A DNA stretch of 64,000 nucleotides from assembly GCF_026965535.1 (NCBI RefSeq), contig NZ_CP114039.1:3224001-3288000 (forward strand), in the 5' to 3' direction. The notes under the pieces were generated by a model. It was not told the DNA's origin. It saw nothing but the letters and a program-made list of their open reading frames with translations, and made no database searches. The DNA is from Corallococcus sp. NCRR (lineage in GTDB: Bacteria > Myxococcota > Myxococcia > Myxococcales > Myxococcaceae). A program made the translations under genes and the position numbers. Positions 53,758 through 64,000 of the stretch are shown piece by piece. Numbering within the stretch: position 1 is the stretch's first letter; each line of letters starts with the position of its first letter.

Positions 53758-56260
53758 GCTCCAAGACCTACAACGAGCAGGAACTGCGTGCCCTGGTGGA
53801 TGCCTTCACCCAGCCCGTGCTGGTGGTGGAGGGCGAGGGGCGCGTCTGCGTGGCCAACGCCGCGTACGCGCGGCTGCTGGGCCTGCCCGTGGCGCAGGTG
53901 GAGGGCCGCTCCTTCCTGGACTTCGTCCAGCCGGAGGACCGCAGCCGGATGGCGGACCGCTTCCACCGGGTGGCCACCGGCGCGCCGCTGGACGGGCGTC
54001 CCCAGCTCTACAAGATATTCAGCGTCCACGGGACGACGGGCGAGCTCTACGTCCAGGCCAACCCCCTGCGCCTGGACACCGGGCGCTTCGCGCTGCTGCT
54101 CAGCTGCATGGTGATGGCGGAGCGCCCCCGGGAGCTGGCGGTGGCGGAGCGGCTGGTGGACACGTCCGCGGGGCTGGTGTCCGCGCGCTCGGAGGAGGGC
54201 GTGCGGCGCGTGGCGCTGGCGGGCCTGGAGGCCGCGGGCTTCCGGGCGCGCATCCTGCGCTGGGACGGCACCCGGTGGGTGGCGCGCGACGGCGTCTCCC
54301 TGCCGGCGGACACGCACCTGGCGCTGGAGGCGCTGTCGGACGGGCGGCCGGTCTTCGGCGGCGCGGACCAGGCGCAGCCCACGCACGCGTACCTGCCGGT
54401 GGGCGGGCCGCGGTCGGAGGTGCTCTGGGTCGCGGGCCCGTGGGTGGCGCCGCGGCACGGCTCGGTGCTGACGCTGTTCGCGAAGGTGGTGGGCGCGGCG
54501 CTCGCGGACGCCCACCTCCAGGCGGACGGCGCGCGCAGCCGCTGGGAGGTGGAGTCGGTGGCGGAGATGGCGCGCTTCGTGGCGCAGCCCGTGCCTCCGC
54601 CGCCGGAGACGTTCCTCGCGCGCGTGGCGGAGCTGCTCCAGGCCCGCGCGGTGGCGCTGCACGTCGTCCCCGGGCCGGGGCAGGCCCCCCGCCTCTCCGC
54701 CCAGGTGGGGTTGGAGGAGGGGAGTGACGCGGACGCCGTGCGCGCCACCGGCGTGCTGCTGGCCGCGTCGCTGAGGGAGGACGGGGGCGTGCTGTCGTCA
54801 GAGGCGCAGGGGCGCGCGCTGGAGACGCTGTCCCAGGGCCGCCTGGGCAGCGGCACGGCGGCGCGGCTCACCCGCGGCGGTGAGAGCGTGGGCGTGGTGC
54901 AGGCGCTGCGCGCGAAGGAGCGCCCGTTCGATGAACGCGACGCGCGGCTGCTGTCCACGCTCGCGGAGCTGCTGGTGACGCTCCTGGAGCAGCGCCGCCT
55001 GCGCGCCGAGTCCGCGCGCCAGCTCACGGAGACGCGCCTCCTGCTGGACCTGGCGCGCACCACCTCCGGCGTGCTGGAGACCGCGAGCATCCTGGACGTC
55101 GCGTCCGACTTCCTGGTGCACCTTCTGGACGTGTCCAACTGCTTCATCCTGCTCTACGACGAACAGGCCAAGGTGCTGCGCGGCGCGGCGGCGTCCGCGA
55201 CCCACCGCGACCTGTTCCGCACGGTGGTGGTGCCGCTCGACAGCGACGACCTGGCCGCGCGCGTGGCGCTGGAGCGCAAGCCCATCGCGGTGGAGGACCT
55301 GACGTCCGCGAGCGCTTCGGTGAGCGCGGTGCTCATCGACCGGCTGGGGGAGAAGGCGCTGCTGGGCCTGCCGCTCACCTCGCGCGAGGAGCTCATCGGC
55401 GTGGTGCTGGTGGACGACGTGCGCGGCCCGCGCCCCTTCGGCCCGGAGCTGATTGAGCTGGCGGAGGCGACGTGCGGCCAACTGGCGCTGTCCATCGCCA
55501 ACGCGCGCCTCTACGAGTCGCTGTGGGCCAGCTACGCGGAGCTGGCCGCCACCCGCGCGGAGATGGTGAAGCGCGAGCGCTTCGCCGCGCTGGGCGAGCT
55601 GTCCGCCATCGTCGCCCACGAGGTGAGAAACCCCCTGGGCGTCATCTTCAACGCGGTGGCCACGCTCCGGCGCATCATGAACCCCGGGGGGGACACGGCC
55701 ATGCTGCTGGACATCGTCGCGGAGGAGAGCGACCGCCTCAACCGGATGGTGGCGGACCTGCTGGACTTCACCCGCCCGCGCAACCCGGTGCTCCAGCCGG
55801 AGGACCTGCTGCGCGTGCTCCAGGACGCCTTCGATGCCGCGCGGGCTCAGGCCCCCACGGAGCGCCCGGTGTCCCTCTCCATCGAGGTGGAGCCCGGCCT
55901 GGCCGCGGTGCCCATGGACCGGCGGCAGATCCGCCAGGCCCTGTTCAACGTGGCCGTCAACGCCATCCAGTCCATGCCCCAGGGCGGCGAGGTCCGGGTG
56001 CGCGCGCGCCGGGACACGCATGGCGGCCGCGAGCAGCTGCGCATCGACGTGATGGACGGGGGGCCGGGCATCCCGGCGGAGCTGCTCCACCGCGTCTTCG
56101 AACCCTTCTTCACCACCAAGGCCCAGGGCACCGGCCTGGGGCTGGCGGTGGTGAAGCGCATCCTGGAGGAGCACCGCGGCGAAATCGCCGTGGAGAGCGC
56201 CGCCGGACGCGGAACCACCTTCACCTTCTGGCTGCCGCTCACGCAGCCCCAGTCCCTCTC

Positions 56261-56264
<4 letters not shown>
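53754..56264 (+). CDS. PAS/GAF sensor histidine kinase
   Basis: The 836-residue cytosolic sensor has an N-terminal PAS domain (about 1-110), one weak and two clearer GAF-like regions (about 130-290 and 290-570), then HisKA with AIVAHEVRNPLG (phospho-His about 622) and a HATPase with N box VAVNAIQSMPQ, G1 DGGPGIP and G2 GTGLGLAVV. Without a membrane segment it senses an internal signal. It overlaps selB by ATGA and the response regulator by ATGA, so the kinase and regulator are a cognate pair. The stimulus is unknown. Confidence 0.92.
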
Positions 56265-57718
<1,454 letters not shown>

Positions 57719-57763
57719 CCTCACAGCGAACTCACACCTGCCTCCGGGTATGAGTGCAGATCC

Positions 57764-57840
57764 GAAATCGCCCCCGTTCAGGGATGAAAAAACCAACCTC
57801 CTGAATTCGTTGATTGTTTTCATCCATGAAACGCGATTTC
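57764..57840. repeat. Large AT-rich nested inverted repeat
   Basis: The outer arms GAAATCGC (57764-57771) and GCGATTTC (57833-57840) enclose inner arms GGATGAAAA (57782-57790) and TTTTCATCC (57817-57825), with GTTCA/TGAAAC pairing between. Together they give a stem of about 22 bp and a 26-nt loop. The block is far richer in A+T than the rest of the window. It lies 46 bp past the regulator stop and about 80 bp before the pxr promoter. It might be an enhancer for an NtrC-type activator, a structured RNA or the end of the upstream transcript. Confidence 0.75.
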
Positions 57841-57917
57841 AGGGCTGCAATGGGGCGGGACTGTTGCCCGGTCGTCCAAGTGCCTGAGAACTCTAGATTT
57901 CCGCCTCGTACGGGCGC

Positions 57918-57933
57918 TGGCATGGCACCTGCT
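57918..57933 (+). promoter_or_regulatory. Sigma-54 promoter of the pxr sRNA
   Basis: TGGCATGGCACCTGCT has the invariant GG (57919-57920) and GC (57931-57932) exactly 10 nt apart, the -24/-12 hallmark. The expected start is near 57944, about 20 nt before the first hairpin of the sRNA. Confidence 0.75.
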
Positions 57934-57943
57934 AAAGGGTTAG

Positions 57944-58064
57944 CTCGGGACGCATCGAAGCGAGGCTGAAAGTGGTTCCCCCCCACCCTTTCAGCACTTC
58001 CGGTGCGTTACCTTGAGAAGACCCGCGGCCCGACACCCTCACGGGTGCCGGGCCGCCTTCTTTT
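57944..58064 (+). ncRNA. pxr: Pxr small RNA
   Basis: The predicted RNA of about 120 nt has three stem-loops. SL1 pairs GCTGAAAG (57965-57972) with CTTTCAGC (57988-57995), and its loop region holds a run of exactly seven cytosines (57978-57984). SL2 is a short GCAC/GTGC stem with a TTCCG loop (57994-58006). SL3 is the terminator at 58025-58056. In M. xanthus, Pxr represses fruiting-body development while nutrients are present, and a single change in a seven-C run restored development to a cheater strain. The placement between an NtrC-type regulator and nuoN matches my recollection of MXAN_1078-1079. The exact ends are inferred. Confidence 0.8.
58025..58064 (+). terminator. Intrinsic terminator of pxr
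   Basis: GCGGCCCGACACCC (58025-58038) pairs with GGGTGCCGGGCCGC (58043-58056) with one A-C mismatch and a TCAC loop, followed by CTTCTTTTCC. It is the strongest terminator in the window. Confidence 0.88.
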
Positions 58065-58177
58065 CCGCTCCCCGCATCGTTGCAGCGTTGCAACCGCCCG
58101 CATGACGCAGCGCGGATCCATTTCACTTCTGCAATGCACCCACGGCCTTGACGCCGTGAGCCATGCCCGCAACGACA

Positions 58178-58210
58178 ACGCCCGCCAGGGCCAGGGGCCG
58201 AGGCGGGCGT
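58178..58210 (-). terminator. Possible terminator of the nuo operon
   Basis: ACGCCCGCC (58178-58186) and GGCGGGCGT (58202-58210) are exact reverse complements 22 bp past the nuoN stop. Reading on the minus strand, TTGTCGTTG follows the stem, a poor U-tract. Between it and the pxr terminator (58065-58177) I see no gene. Confidence 0.5.
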
Positions 58211-58232
58211 CGGGTGCCGCGAGCTGAAGCGG

Positions 58233-59792
58233 CTACTGGCCGAACAGCGTGCCGGCCTGGGCGAGCCAGTCGGTGACGTGGCCGGGGAGGATGCCCAGCA
58301 GCACCACGGCGACGGTGGCGATGACGAGCGCGGCCTCCGTGCCCCAGTTGCGCTCCAGCGGCTGCGCGCCCTCGGGGACGGGGTGCATGAACATGTAGAC
58401 CACGACGCGCAGGTAGTAATACGCGCCCGCCGCGCTGCTGAGCACCGCCACCACGGTGAGGCCCACCAGGCCCACGTCGATGGCGGCCTGGAAGATGAGC
58501 AGCTTGCTCATGAAGCCCACGGTGGGGGGGATGCCGCCCAGGGACAGCATGAAGGCTGCCATGGCGAACGCCCAACCCGGACGGCGCTGCGCGAGGCCCG
58601 CGAAGCGCTCCAGGTCCCACGCGGTCCCCTTCTCTTCGTCCTCGCGGCGCTCCAGCGCGGAGACCATGGCGAAGGCGCCCGCCGCGCTGAAGGTGTACGC
58701 CAACAGGTAGTAGAGGATGCCGCGCAGCGCGTCCGAGCGCGCCACGTCCAGCGGCGTGCCACCGGACAGCGACGACGCGGACAGCAGGCGGAAGTGCTCG
58801 CCCGGGGCCGCGACGAACAGCGCCGCCACGCCCAGGAGCAGGTAGCCCGCGTGCGCGATGGAGGAGTACGCCAGCATGCGCTTCACGTTGCGCTGCGGAA
58901 TCGCCATCAGGTTGCCGGCGATCATCGTGAGCAGCGCCAGCGTGGCGAAGAGCATCAGCGGCAGCTTGGGGTCCATGCCCTTGCCCACCGTGACGAACAC
59001 GCGCACCAGCGACGCGAACGCCGCCGCCTTCACGCCCGCGCTCATGAGGGCCGTCACCGGGGTGGGGGCGCCCTCGTACACGTCCGGCGTCCACATGTGG
59101 AACGGCACGGCCGCCACCTTGAACGCGAAGCCCGCGGCGATGAGCACCGCGCCCACGTAGACGAGCGCCGGGTTGGTGGACAGGGCCTGCTGCAGCGGCC
59201 CCGCGATGTCGTTGAGCTTCGTGGTGCCCGTGGCGCCGTACAGGAGCGCCGTGCCGTAGAGCAGGATGGCGGAGGAGAAGGCGCCCAGGATGAAGTACTT
59301 GAAGCCCGCCTCGCTGGGGCGCGTGCCGCGGCGCAGGTACGCCGTCAGCGCGTACGTCGCGATGGAGAGCACCTCGATGTTGACGAAGATGGTGATGAAC
59401 TCCGACGACATCGCCAGCAGGCTCATGCCCGCGGAGGCGAAGAGCATCAGCGCGTAGAACTCACCGCGCTCCGCGCCACGCTTGCGCAGGAAGCCCACCG
59501 CGCTCAGCGCCGCCAGCCCCAGGCCCACGCTCACCACCAGGGTGAGGAAGCTGGAGAAGGGGTCCAACACGCCGAAGCCGAGGAACACCTCCTGCGGCGG
59601 CTCGAACATCAGGCCCACGGCGACGGCGCCGCTGGCCACCGCCGCCACGACGGTGAGCACCGCCTGGTAGCCGCGGGACGCCGTCGCGGAGAGGAACACC
59701 TCCGACAACAGCAGGACGGAGGCCGCCACCACCATGATGATGGCGGGCAGCATGGGGAGGAAATCCGCCAGGGTGAGATTTGGCAGGTTCAT
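58233..59792 (-). CDS. nuoN: NADH-quinone oxidoreductase subunit N
   Basis: The 519-residue antiporter-like subunit of complex I has 13-14 helices with the conserved Lys and Glu charges of the proton path (for example FAFKVAAVPFHMWTPDVYEGAP, RNVKRMLAYSSIAHAGYLL). It is the last gene of the nuo operon, 15 bp after nuoM. It faces pxr tail to tail. Confidence 0.97.
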   Translation of the reverse strand: MNLPNLTLADFLPMLPAIIMVVAASVLLLSEVFLSATASRGYQAVLTVVAAVASGAVAVGLMFEPPQEVFLGFGVLDPFSSFLTLVVSVGLGLAALSAVGFLRKRGAERGEFYALMLFASAGMSLLAMSSEFITIFVNIEVLSIATYALTAYLRRGTRPSEAGFKYFILGAFSSAILLYGTALLYGATGTTKLNDIAGPLQQALSTNPALVYVGAVLIAAGFAFKVAAVPFHMWTPDVYEGAPTPVTALMSAGVKAAAFASLVRVFVTVGKGMDPKLPLMLFATLALLTMIAGNLMAIPQRNVKRMLAYSSIAHAGYLLLGVAALFVAAPGEHFRLLSASSLSGGTPLDVARSDALRGILYYLLAYTFSAAGAFAMVSALERREDEEKGTAWDLERFAGLAQRRPGWAFAMAAFMLSLGGIPPTVGFMSKLLIFQAAIDVGLVGLTVVAVLSSAAGAYYYLRVVVYMFMHPVPEGAQPLERNWGTEAALVIATVAVVLLGILPGHVTDWLAQAGTLFGQ

Positions 59793-59807
59793 GGAGTCTT
59801 TCGGGGC

Positions 59808-61499
59808 CTACTCGCGGACGGCGAGCGGCGCGGCGGGAACGGAGGGGCGGGCCGCGGCGGCGGTGGAGGGCAGCGACATCACCTCCACGCGCAGCTGGTC
59901 GTCCTTCGCCTGGGTGGCGCCCGGAGCGCCCACGCTGGCGCGCGCCACGTAGCGGTCCGTGGACGGAGCGATGCGGTCCAGGAAGGGCTGCGGCATCAGG
60001 CCCATCACCGCCACCAGCACGATGAAGGGGGCCGTGGTGAGCATCTCACGCAGGTTCATGTCGCGCAGGTGCTGGTTCTCCCGGTGCGTGATGCTGCCGA
60101 AGAACACCTTCTGCACCATCCACAGCATGTACGCCGCGCCCAGGATGACGCCCAGCGTGGCGAACGCGCCGAAGCCCAGGGGCAGGCTGCTCTTGAACGT
60201 GCCCATCAGCACCAGGAACTCGCCGATGAAGCCGTTGGTGCCCGGCACCGCCACCGACGAGAAGGTGATGATGACGAACGCCGCGGTGAACACCGGCATC
60301 ACCTTGGCGATGCCGCCGTAGTCCGACATCAGGCGCGTGTGGCGGCGCTCGTAGAGGAAGCCGAACAGGAGGAACAGCGCGCCCGTGGAGATGCCGTGGT
60401 TGAGCATCTGGTACGCGCTGCCCGTGGCGCCCTCACCGGTGACGGCGAGCAGGCCCAGCATGCAGTAGCCCAGGTGGCTGACGGACGAGTACGCGATGAG
60501 CTTCTTGATGTCCCGCTGCGCCAGGCACATCAGCGCGCCGTACACGATGCCAATCACCGCCAGCACCGCGAGGAACGGACGGGCCTGGTGCGCCGCCACC
60601 GGGAAGAGCGGGATCGCGAAGCGCCAGAAGCCGTAGGTGCCCATCTTCAGCATCACGCCGGCCAGGATCATGGAGCCCGCCACCGGCGCCTGCACGTGCG
60701 CGTCCGGCAACCAGGTGTGCACCGGCCACATGGGGACCTTGATGGCGAACGCCAGCGCGAACGCGGCGAACATCCACGGCCCGTAGGTGTGCAGCGTGGC
60801 GGCCAGGCCCGAAAGGCCCGCGCACGCGCCCTCCGGCCCGGCGCTGCACGCGGCGAGCTGCTGATTGGCGGCGAGCAGGTTGTTGTAGAGCGTGCCGTAG
60901 TCGAACGAGCGCACGCCCGGGCCGCCGCTGATGAAGTACACGGCCACGATGGCCACCAGCATCAGCAGCGAGCCGACCAGCGTGTAGAGGAAGAACTTCA
61001 CCGCCGCCATGCGGCGATCCTCGGCGCCCCACACACCCACCATCAGGTACATGGGGATGAGCATGGCCTCGAAGAAGATGTAGAAGAGCAGGACGTCCAT
61101 CGACGCCAGCGCGCCCAGCATCGTCGTCTGGAGCACCAGCAGCGCCAGGTGGAACTCCTTGATGCGGTGCTGGATGTACGTGGTGGAGGCGAGCACCACC
61201 AGCGGGCCCAGGAACACCGTCAGGAGCAGCAGGCTCACGGCCAGGCCGTCCACGCCCAGGTGGTAGCTCATCCCGAACTGCTGGAACCACGGGACGCGGT
61301 ACTCCATCTGGAACTCGGCGCCGGACGGGTCGAAGCGGAAGTACGCCCAGACGCCGAACACCAGGTCCAGCAGCATGCCCACGAAGGTGATGGTGCGGAC
61401 CTGCCCGTGCTCACTGGCCGGCAGCGCGAGCACCAGCGCCGCGAAGACGAGCGGCAGGTAGATGACGACGTTCAACAGGTGGGTGTCGAAGAAGCTCAT
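59808..61499 (-). CDS. nuoM: NADH-quinone oxidoreductase subunit M
   Basis: The 563-residue antiporter-like subunit has 14 helices and family motifs FAIKVPMWPVHTWLPDAHVQAP (given here as two parts of one motif) and RDIKKLIAYSSVSHLGYCML. It forms one of the proton channels of complex I. The ATG overlaps the nuoL stop by 4 nt. A polar C-terminal extension of about 50 residues, rich in Ala and Pro, is longer than in E. coli. Confidence 0.97.
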   Translation of the reverse strand: MSFFDTHLLNVVIYLPLVFAALVLALPASEHGQVRTITFVGMLLDLVFGVWAYFRFDPSGAEFQMEYRVPWFQQFGMSYHLGVDGLAVSLLLLTVFLGPLVVLASTTYIQHRIKEFHLALLVLQTTMLGALASMDVLLFYIFFEAMLIPMYLMVGVWGAEDRRMAAVKFFLYTLVGSLLMLVAIVAVYFISGGPGVRSFDYGTLYNNLLAANQQLAACSAGPEGACAGLSGLAATLHTYGPWMFAAFALAFAIKVPMWPVHTWLPDAHVQAPVAGSMILAGVMLKMGTYGFWRFAIPLFPVAAHQARPFLAVLAVIGIVYGALMCLAQRDIKKLIAYSSVSHLGYCMLGLLAVTGEGATGSAYQMLNHGISTGALFLLFGFLYERRHTRLMSDYGGIAKVMPVFTAAFVIITFSSVAVPGTNGFIGEFLVLMGTFKSSLPLGFGAFATLGVILGAAYMLWMVQKVFFGSITHRENQHLRDMNLREMLTTAPFIVLVAVMGLMPQPFLDRIAPSTDRYVARASVGAPGATQAKDDQLRVEVMSLPSTAAAARPSVPAAPLAVRE

Positions 61500-63724
61500 G
61501 AAAGCACCTGCACGAGGGCGTAGACCGCGCCGCCCAGGATGGCGAGCGCCATGATGGCGGCGTAGGCCTGCGCGTCACCCGTCTGGAGCCGGCGCAGCCC
61601 GAGGCCCACCTTCTCCGTGACGTACGCGGTGCCACGCACCAGCACCGTGTCGATGACGAGCGCGTCCACCACGCGGAAGAGGATGAAGGCCACGAACTTC
61701 ACCGGCCGGATGAGGATGAACTCGTAGAACTCATCCACGTAGAACTTGTTGAGCGCCGTGCGGCGGACCGCGCGGGCGAAGGCCGGCACCGGCTGGCCCA
61801 CGCGCGAGGGGAAGAACTTCAGGTAGGCGAACGCCGCGGCGCCGCCGCCCAGGAGCGCCCACATCCACGCGAAGGCGTAGTCCCCGACGCCAGGCACGCT
61901 GGTGTCCAGCTTCACCGTCTCCGCCACGCGGGCCACCGTCTCCGCCGGGCGCAGCACGGGGGACAGGAAGTTCTCGAACACCGGCTGCGTCCCGCCGCCC
62001 ACGCGGGGCATCAGGGGCAGGGCGTAGACGAAGGTGATGAAGGCCAGGAACGCCAGGATGACCAGCGGCAGCGTCATGTGCCACGCGCTCTCATGCGCGT
62101 GCGCCAGCTTCGCCTCCGGGGACCGCTTGCCCGTGAAGGTCAGCAGGTAGACGCGCGACATGTAGAACGCCGTGGACGCGGTGATGAGCAGGCCCAGTAC
62201 GTAGACGAAGCCGGACACCCACTCCAGACCGTGCAGGTGGTTGTGGTGCACGCCGTGGAAGATGGCGTCCTTGGAGAAGAAGCCGGACATGATGGGGAAG
62301 ATGCCGGTGATGGCCAGCGTGGAGATGAGGAACGTGGCGTGCGTCCACTTCATCTCCTTCCACAGGCCGCCCAGCTTCTTGATGTCCGTCTCGTCCCCGT
62401 TGCCGTGCATCACGCTGCCGGCGCCCAGGAAGAGGCAGGCCTTGAAGAACGCGTGCGTCATCAGGTGCATCGCGGCGGCCCAGAAGACGCCCATGCCCAC
62501 GCCCATGAACATGATGCCCAGCTGGGACACCGTGGAGTAGGCGAGCACCTTCTTGATGTCGTCCTGCGCGAACGCGATGAGCGCCGCCAAAAGCGACGTG
62601 AGCGCGCCCACGATGGCGATGGTCGCCATGGCGGTGGGGGACAGCACGAGCAGCGCGCTCATGCGGCAGAACAGGTACACGCCCGCGGTCACCATCGTGG
62701 CGGCGTGGATGAGCGCGGAGACCGGCGTCGGGCCGGCCATCGCGTCCGGAAGCCAGACGTAGAGCGGCAGCTGCGCGCTCTTGCCCGCGGCGCCCAGGAG
62801 GAAGAGCAGCATGATGGACGTCATCACGCCGCCGAAGGTGTAGCCGGACAGCGGCCCGGACTCGATGGGCGTGGACAGGGACACCGCGCCGCCCGTGCCT
62901 TCCGGCAGGGCCAGGGCCAGCTTCTCCAGGCCCTTGAAGGTGACGGGGCCCTTCTGGGAGATGCCCTGCTCGTAGCGGGCCCGCGACGTGGCCGCCGCGT
63001 TGTAGTCCCGCGCGTCCGCCTGGCGGTTGAAGGCGCCCACCGTGAGGATGAGCAGGAACGTGGCGATGAGGAACGCGAAGTCACCGATGCGGTTGGTGAC
63101 GAACGCCTTGCGGCCCGCCCACGCCTTCGCGCTGTCCGTGTACCAGAAGCCGATGAGCAGGTAGCTGGCCATGCCGACGCCCTCCCAGCCCACGAAGAGC
63201 AGGACCAGGTTGTCGGCCATCACCAGCGTGAGCATCGCGGCGACGAAGAGGTTCAGGTACGCGAAGAAGCGCCAGTACCCATCGTCGTGCTCCATGTAGC
63301 TGGTGGAGTACAGGTGGATGAGGAAGCCGACGCCCGTGATGATGAGCAGCAGGATGCCCGACAGGTGGTCCACCAGCAGGCCGAAGTTCACCCGGAAGTC
63401 ACCGGCGGCGAACCACGTCCCGTAGTCGTACGCGATGGCGTAGCGGATGGTGTCCCGCTCGATGCCGAACGGGTTGGCCATGCTCACCACGCGCCCGCCG
63501 GCCGCGTCGCTGGTGGCCCAGAAGGCCAGCAGGCTCAGCACGAAGGCGCCGGCGATGGCGGAGCACGCCACCAGGTGCACGTTGGCGCGGCCCAGCCACT
63601 TGCCGAACACGCCGCACACGAACGCGCCCAGGAGCGGCAGCAGGATGATCAACCCCAGCGAGGGCGAAAACACCTCCGGGGGGATGGGTGCGGTTCTGAA
63701 GAACTCGACGAGGGATCCGTCCAT
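61496..63724 (-). CDS. nuoL: NADH-quinone oxidoreductase subunit L
   Basis: The 742-residue subunit has the antiporter core with YVWLPDAMAGPTPVSALIHAATMV and DIKKVLAYSTVSQLG, and the C-terminal lateral helix and final helix beyond residue 560. It is about 120 residues longer than the E. coli protein, partly from an insertion near residues 225-290 rich in Ala and Gly (NRQADARDYNAAATSRARYE). It is a distal proton channel of the membrane arm. Confidence 0.96.
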   Translation of the reverse strand: MDGSLVEFFRTAPIPPEVFSPSLGLIILLPLLGAFVCGVFGKWLGRANVHLVACSAIAGAFVLSLLAFWATSDAAGGRVVSMANPFGIERDTIRYAIAYDYGTWFAAGDFRVNFGLLVDHLSGILLLIITGVGFLIHLYSTSYMEHDDGYWRFFAYLNLFVAAMLTLVMADNLVLLFVGWEGVGMASYLLIGFWYTDSAKAWAGRKAFVTNRIGDFAFLIATFLLILTVGAFNRQADARDYNAAATSRARYEQGISQKGPVTFKGLEKLALALPEGTGGAVSLSTPIESGPLSGYTFGGVMTSIMLLFLLGAAGKSAQLPLYVWLPDAMAGPTPVSALIHAATMVTAGVYLFCRMSALLVLSPTAMATIAIVGALTSLLAALIAFAQDDIKKVLAYSTVSQLGIMFMGVGMGVFWAAAMHLMTHAFFKACLFLGAGSVMHGNGDETDIKKLGGLWKEMKWTHATFLISTLAITGIFPIMSGFFSKDAIFHGVHHNHLHGLEWVSGFVYVLGLLITASTAFYMSRVYLLTFTGKRSPEAKLAHAHESAWHMTLPLVILAFLAFITFVYALPLMPRVGGGTQPVFENFLSPVLRPAETVARVAETVKLDTSVPGVGDYAFAWMWALLGGGAAAFAYLKFFPSRVGQPVPAFARAVRRTALNKFYVDEFYEFILIRPVKFVAFILFRVVDALVIDTVLVRGTAYVTEKVGLGLRRLQTGDAQAYAAIMALAILGGAVYALVQVLS

Positions 63725-63749
63725 GGGTGTGCTCAGGGGTGACGGGGCG

Positions 63750-64000
63750 TTAGTGCTTCATCGTCCGGATGTCGTCGACGTTCACGGACCCGCGACTGCG
63801 GAAGACCGCGATGACGATGGCCAGACCGATGGCCGCTTCCGCGGCCGCCACGGCGATGACGAAGAAGGCGGACACGTGGCCCGTGCCTTCGCCGTGCATG
63901 CGCGCGAAGGCCAGGAACGTGAGGTTGACCGCGTTGAGCATCAGCTCCACGCACATGAAGACGACCAGCGCGTTGGTGCGCACCAGCACGCCGAACATGC
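63750..64000 (-). CDS. nuoK: NADH-quinone oxidoreductase subunit K (partial, cut by window end)
   Basis: The visible 83 residues contain [21 protein letters not shown] with the conserved membrane Glu of the proton relay, then a second helix [18 protein letters not shown] with the second Glu. The start and first helix lie beyond base 64000; the ATG at 63998 is internal. It is 25 bp upstream of nuoL in the same operon. Confidence 0.94.
   Translation of the reverse strand, partial: MFGVLVRTNALVVFMCVELMLNAVNLTFLAFARMHGEGTGHVSAFFVIAVAAAEAAIGLAIVIAVFRSRGSVNVDDIRTMKH

Noticed and set aside
58278-61523. Plus-strand open frame of about 1080 codons opposite nuoN and nuoM
   Set aside because: Its composition (His, Arg, Gly, Gln runs) is that of an antisense shadow; nuoM and nuoN on the other strand have full family motifs.

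Overview
The window is about 70% GC, has tightly packed genes with many 1-4 nt start/stop overlaps and frequent GTG starts, and carries two myxobacterial hallmarks: heavy sigma-54 machinery and a very large polysaccharide locus. Gene order and content point to the Cystobacterineae (Myxococcus/Corallococcus group). From memory, the layout matches the Myxococcus xanthus region running from the biosurfactant-polysaccharide (BPS) genes near MXAN_1025 past rpoN (MXAN_1061) to the nuo genes; species cannot be fixed from sequence alone.

Region 1 (about 0-28 kb) is a Wzx/Wzy-type polysaccharide locus. A divergent pair (GT39-like membrane protein and GT2-methyltransferase fusion) faces a plus-strand operon of BY-kinase Wzc, two GT4 enzymes, a Wzy-like membrane protein and another GT4. 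That operon converges on a six-gene minus-strand operon (Wzx-like flippase, four GT4 enzymes, one HEAT-repeat protein). Then follow a ROK sugar kinase, a WecA/TagO-like initiating enzyme with an extra C-terminal soluble domain, two PF14907-type nucleotidyltransferase-like proteins, UDP-glucose 6-dehydrogenase, an acyltransferase-3, a small Cys-rich lipoprotein and a second O-antigen ligase/polymerase-like protein fused to a TPR-like region. Together they could initiate, assemble, flip, polymerise, acetylate and export one or more acidic polysaccharides.

Region 2 (28-42 kb) holds YbaK/EbsC deacylase, astB, an LpxL-type acyltransferase, lptC-lptA-lptB, rpoN, a small insert (GNAT, lipoprotein, SDR), then hpf and ptsN, an unknown conserved-looking protein and a tandem pair of lipoprotein alpha/beta hydrolases. 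Upstream of rpoN lie a near-consensus -24/-12 element and a perfect 10-bp inverted repeat.

Region 3 (42-58 kb) has dtd, an oligopeptide-type ABC import set without ATPases, a PBP4-type DacB with a long C-terminal extension, ssb, a lone sdhC, hsp33, a phosphoribosyltransferase, selB, and a PAS/GAF histidine kinase with an NtrC-type response regulator.

The 514-bp gap after the response regulator is the most informative non-coding stretch. It contains a large AT-rich nested inverted repeat, an exact GG-N10-GC sigma-54 promoter and a roughly 120-nt RNA with three hairpins, a seven-C run in the first loop and a strong intrinsic terminator. I identify this RNA as Pxr, the sRNA that blocks fruiting-body development in M. 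xanthus. Region 4 (58-64 kb) is the 3' end of the complex I operon: nuoK (cut by the window edge), nuoL, nuoM, nuoN on the minus strand. No tRNA, rRNA, CRISPR array or insertion sequence was seen.
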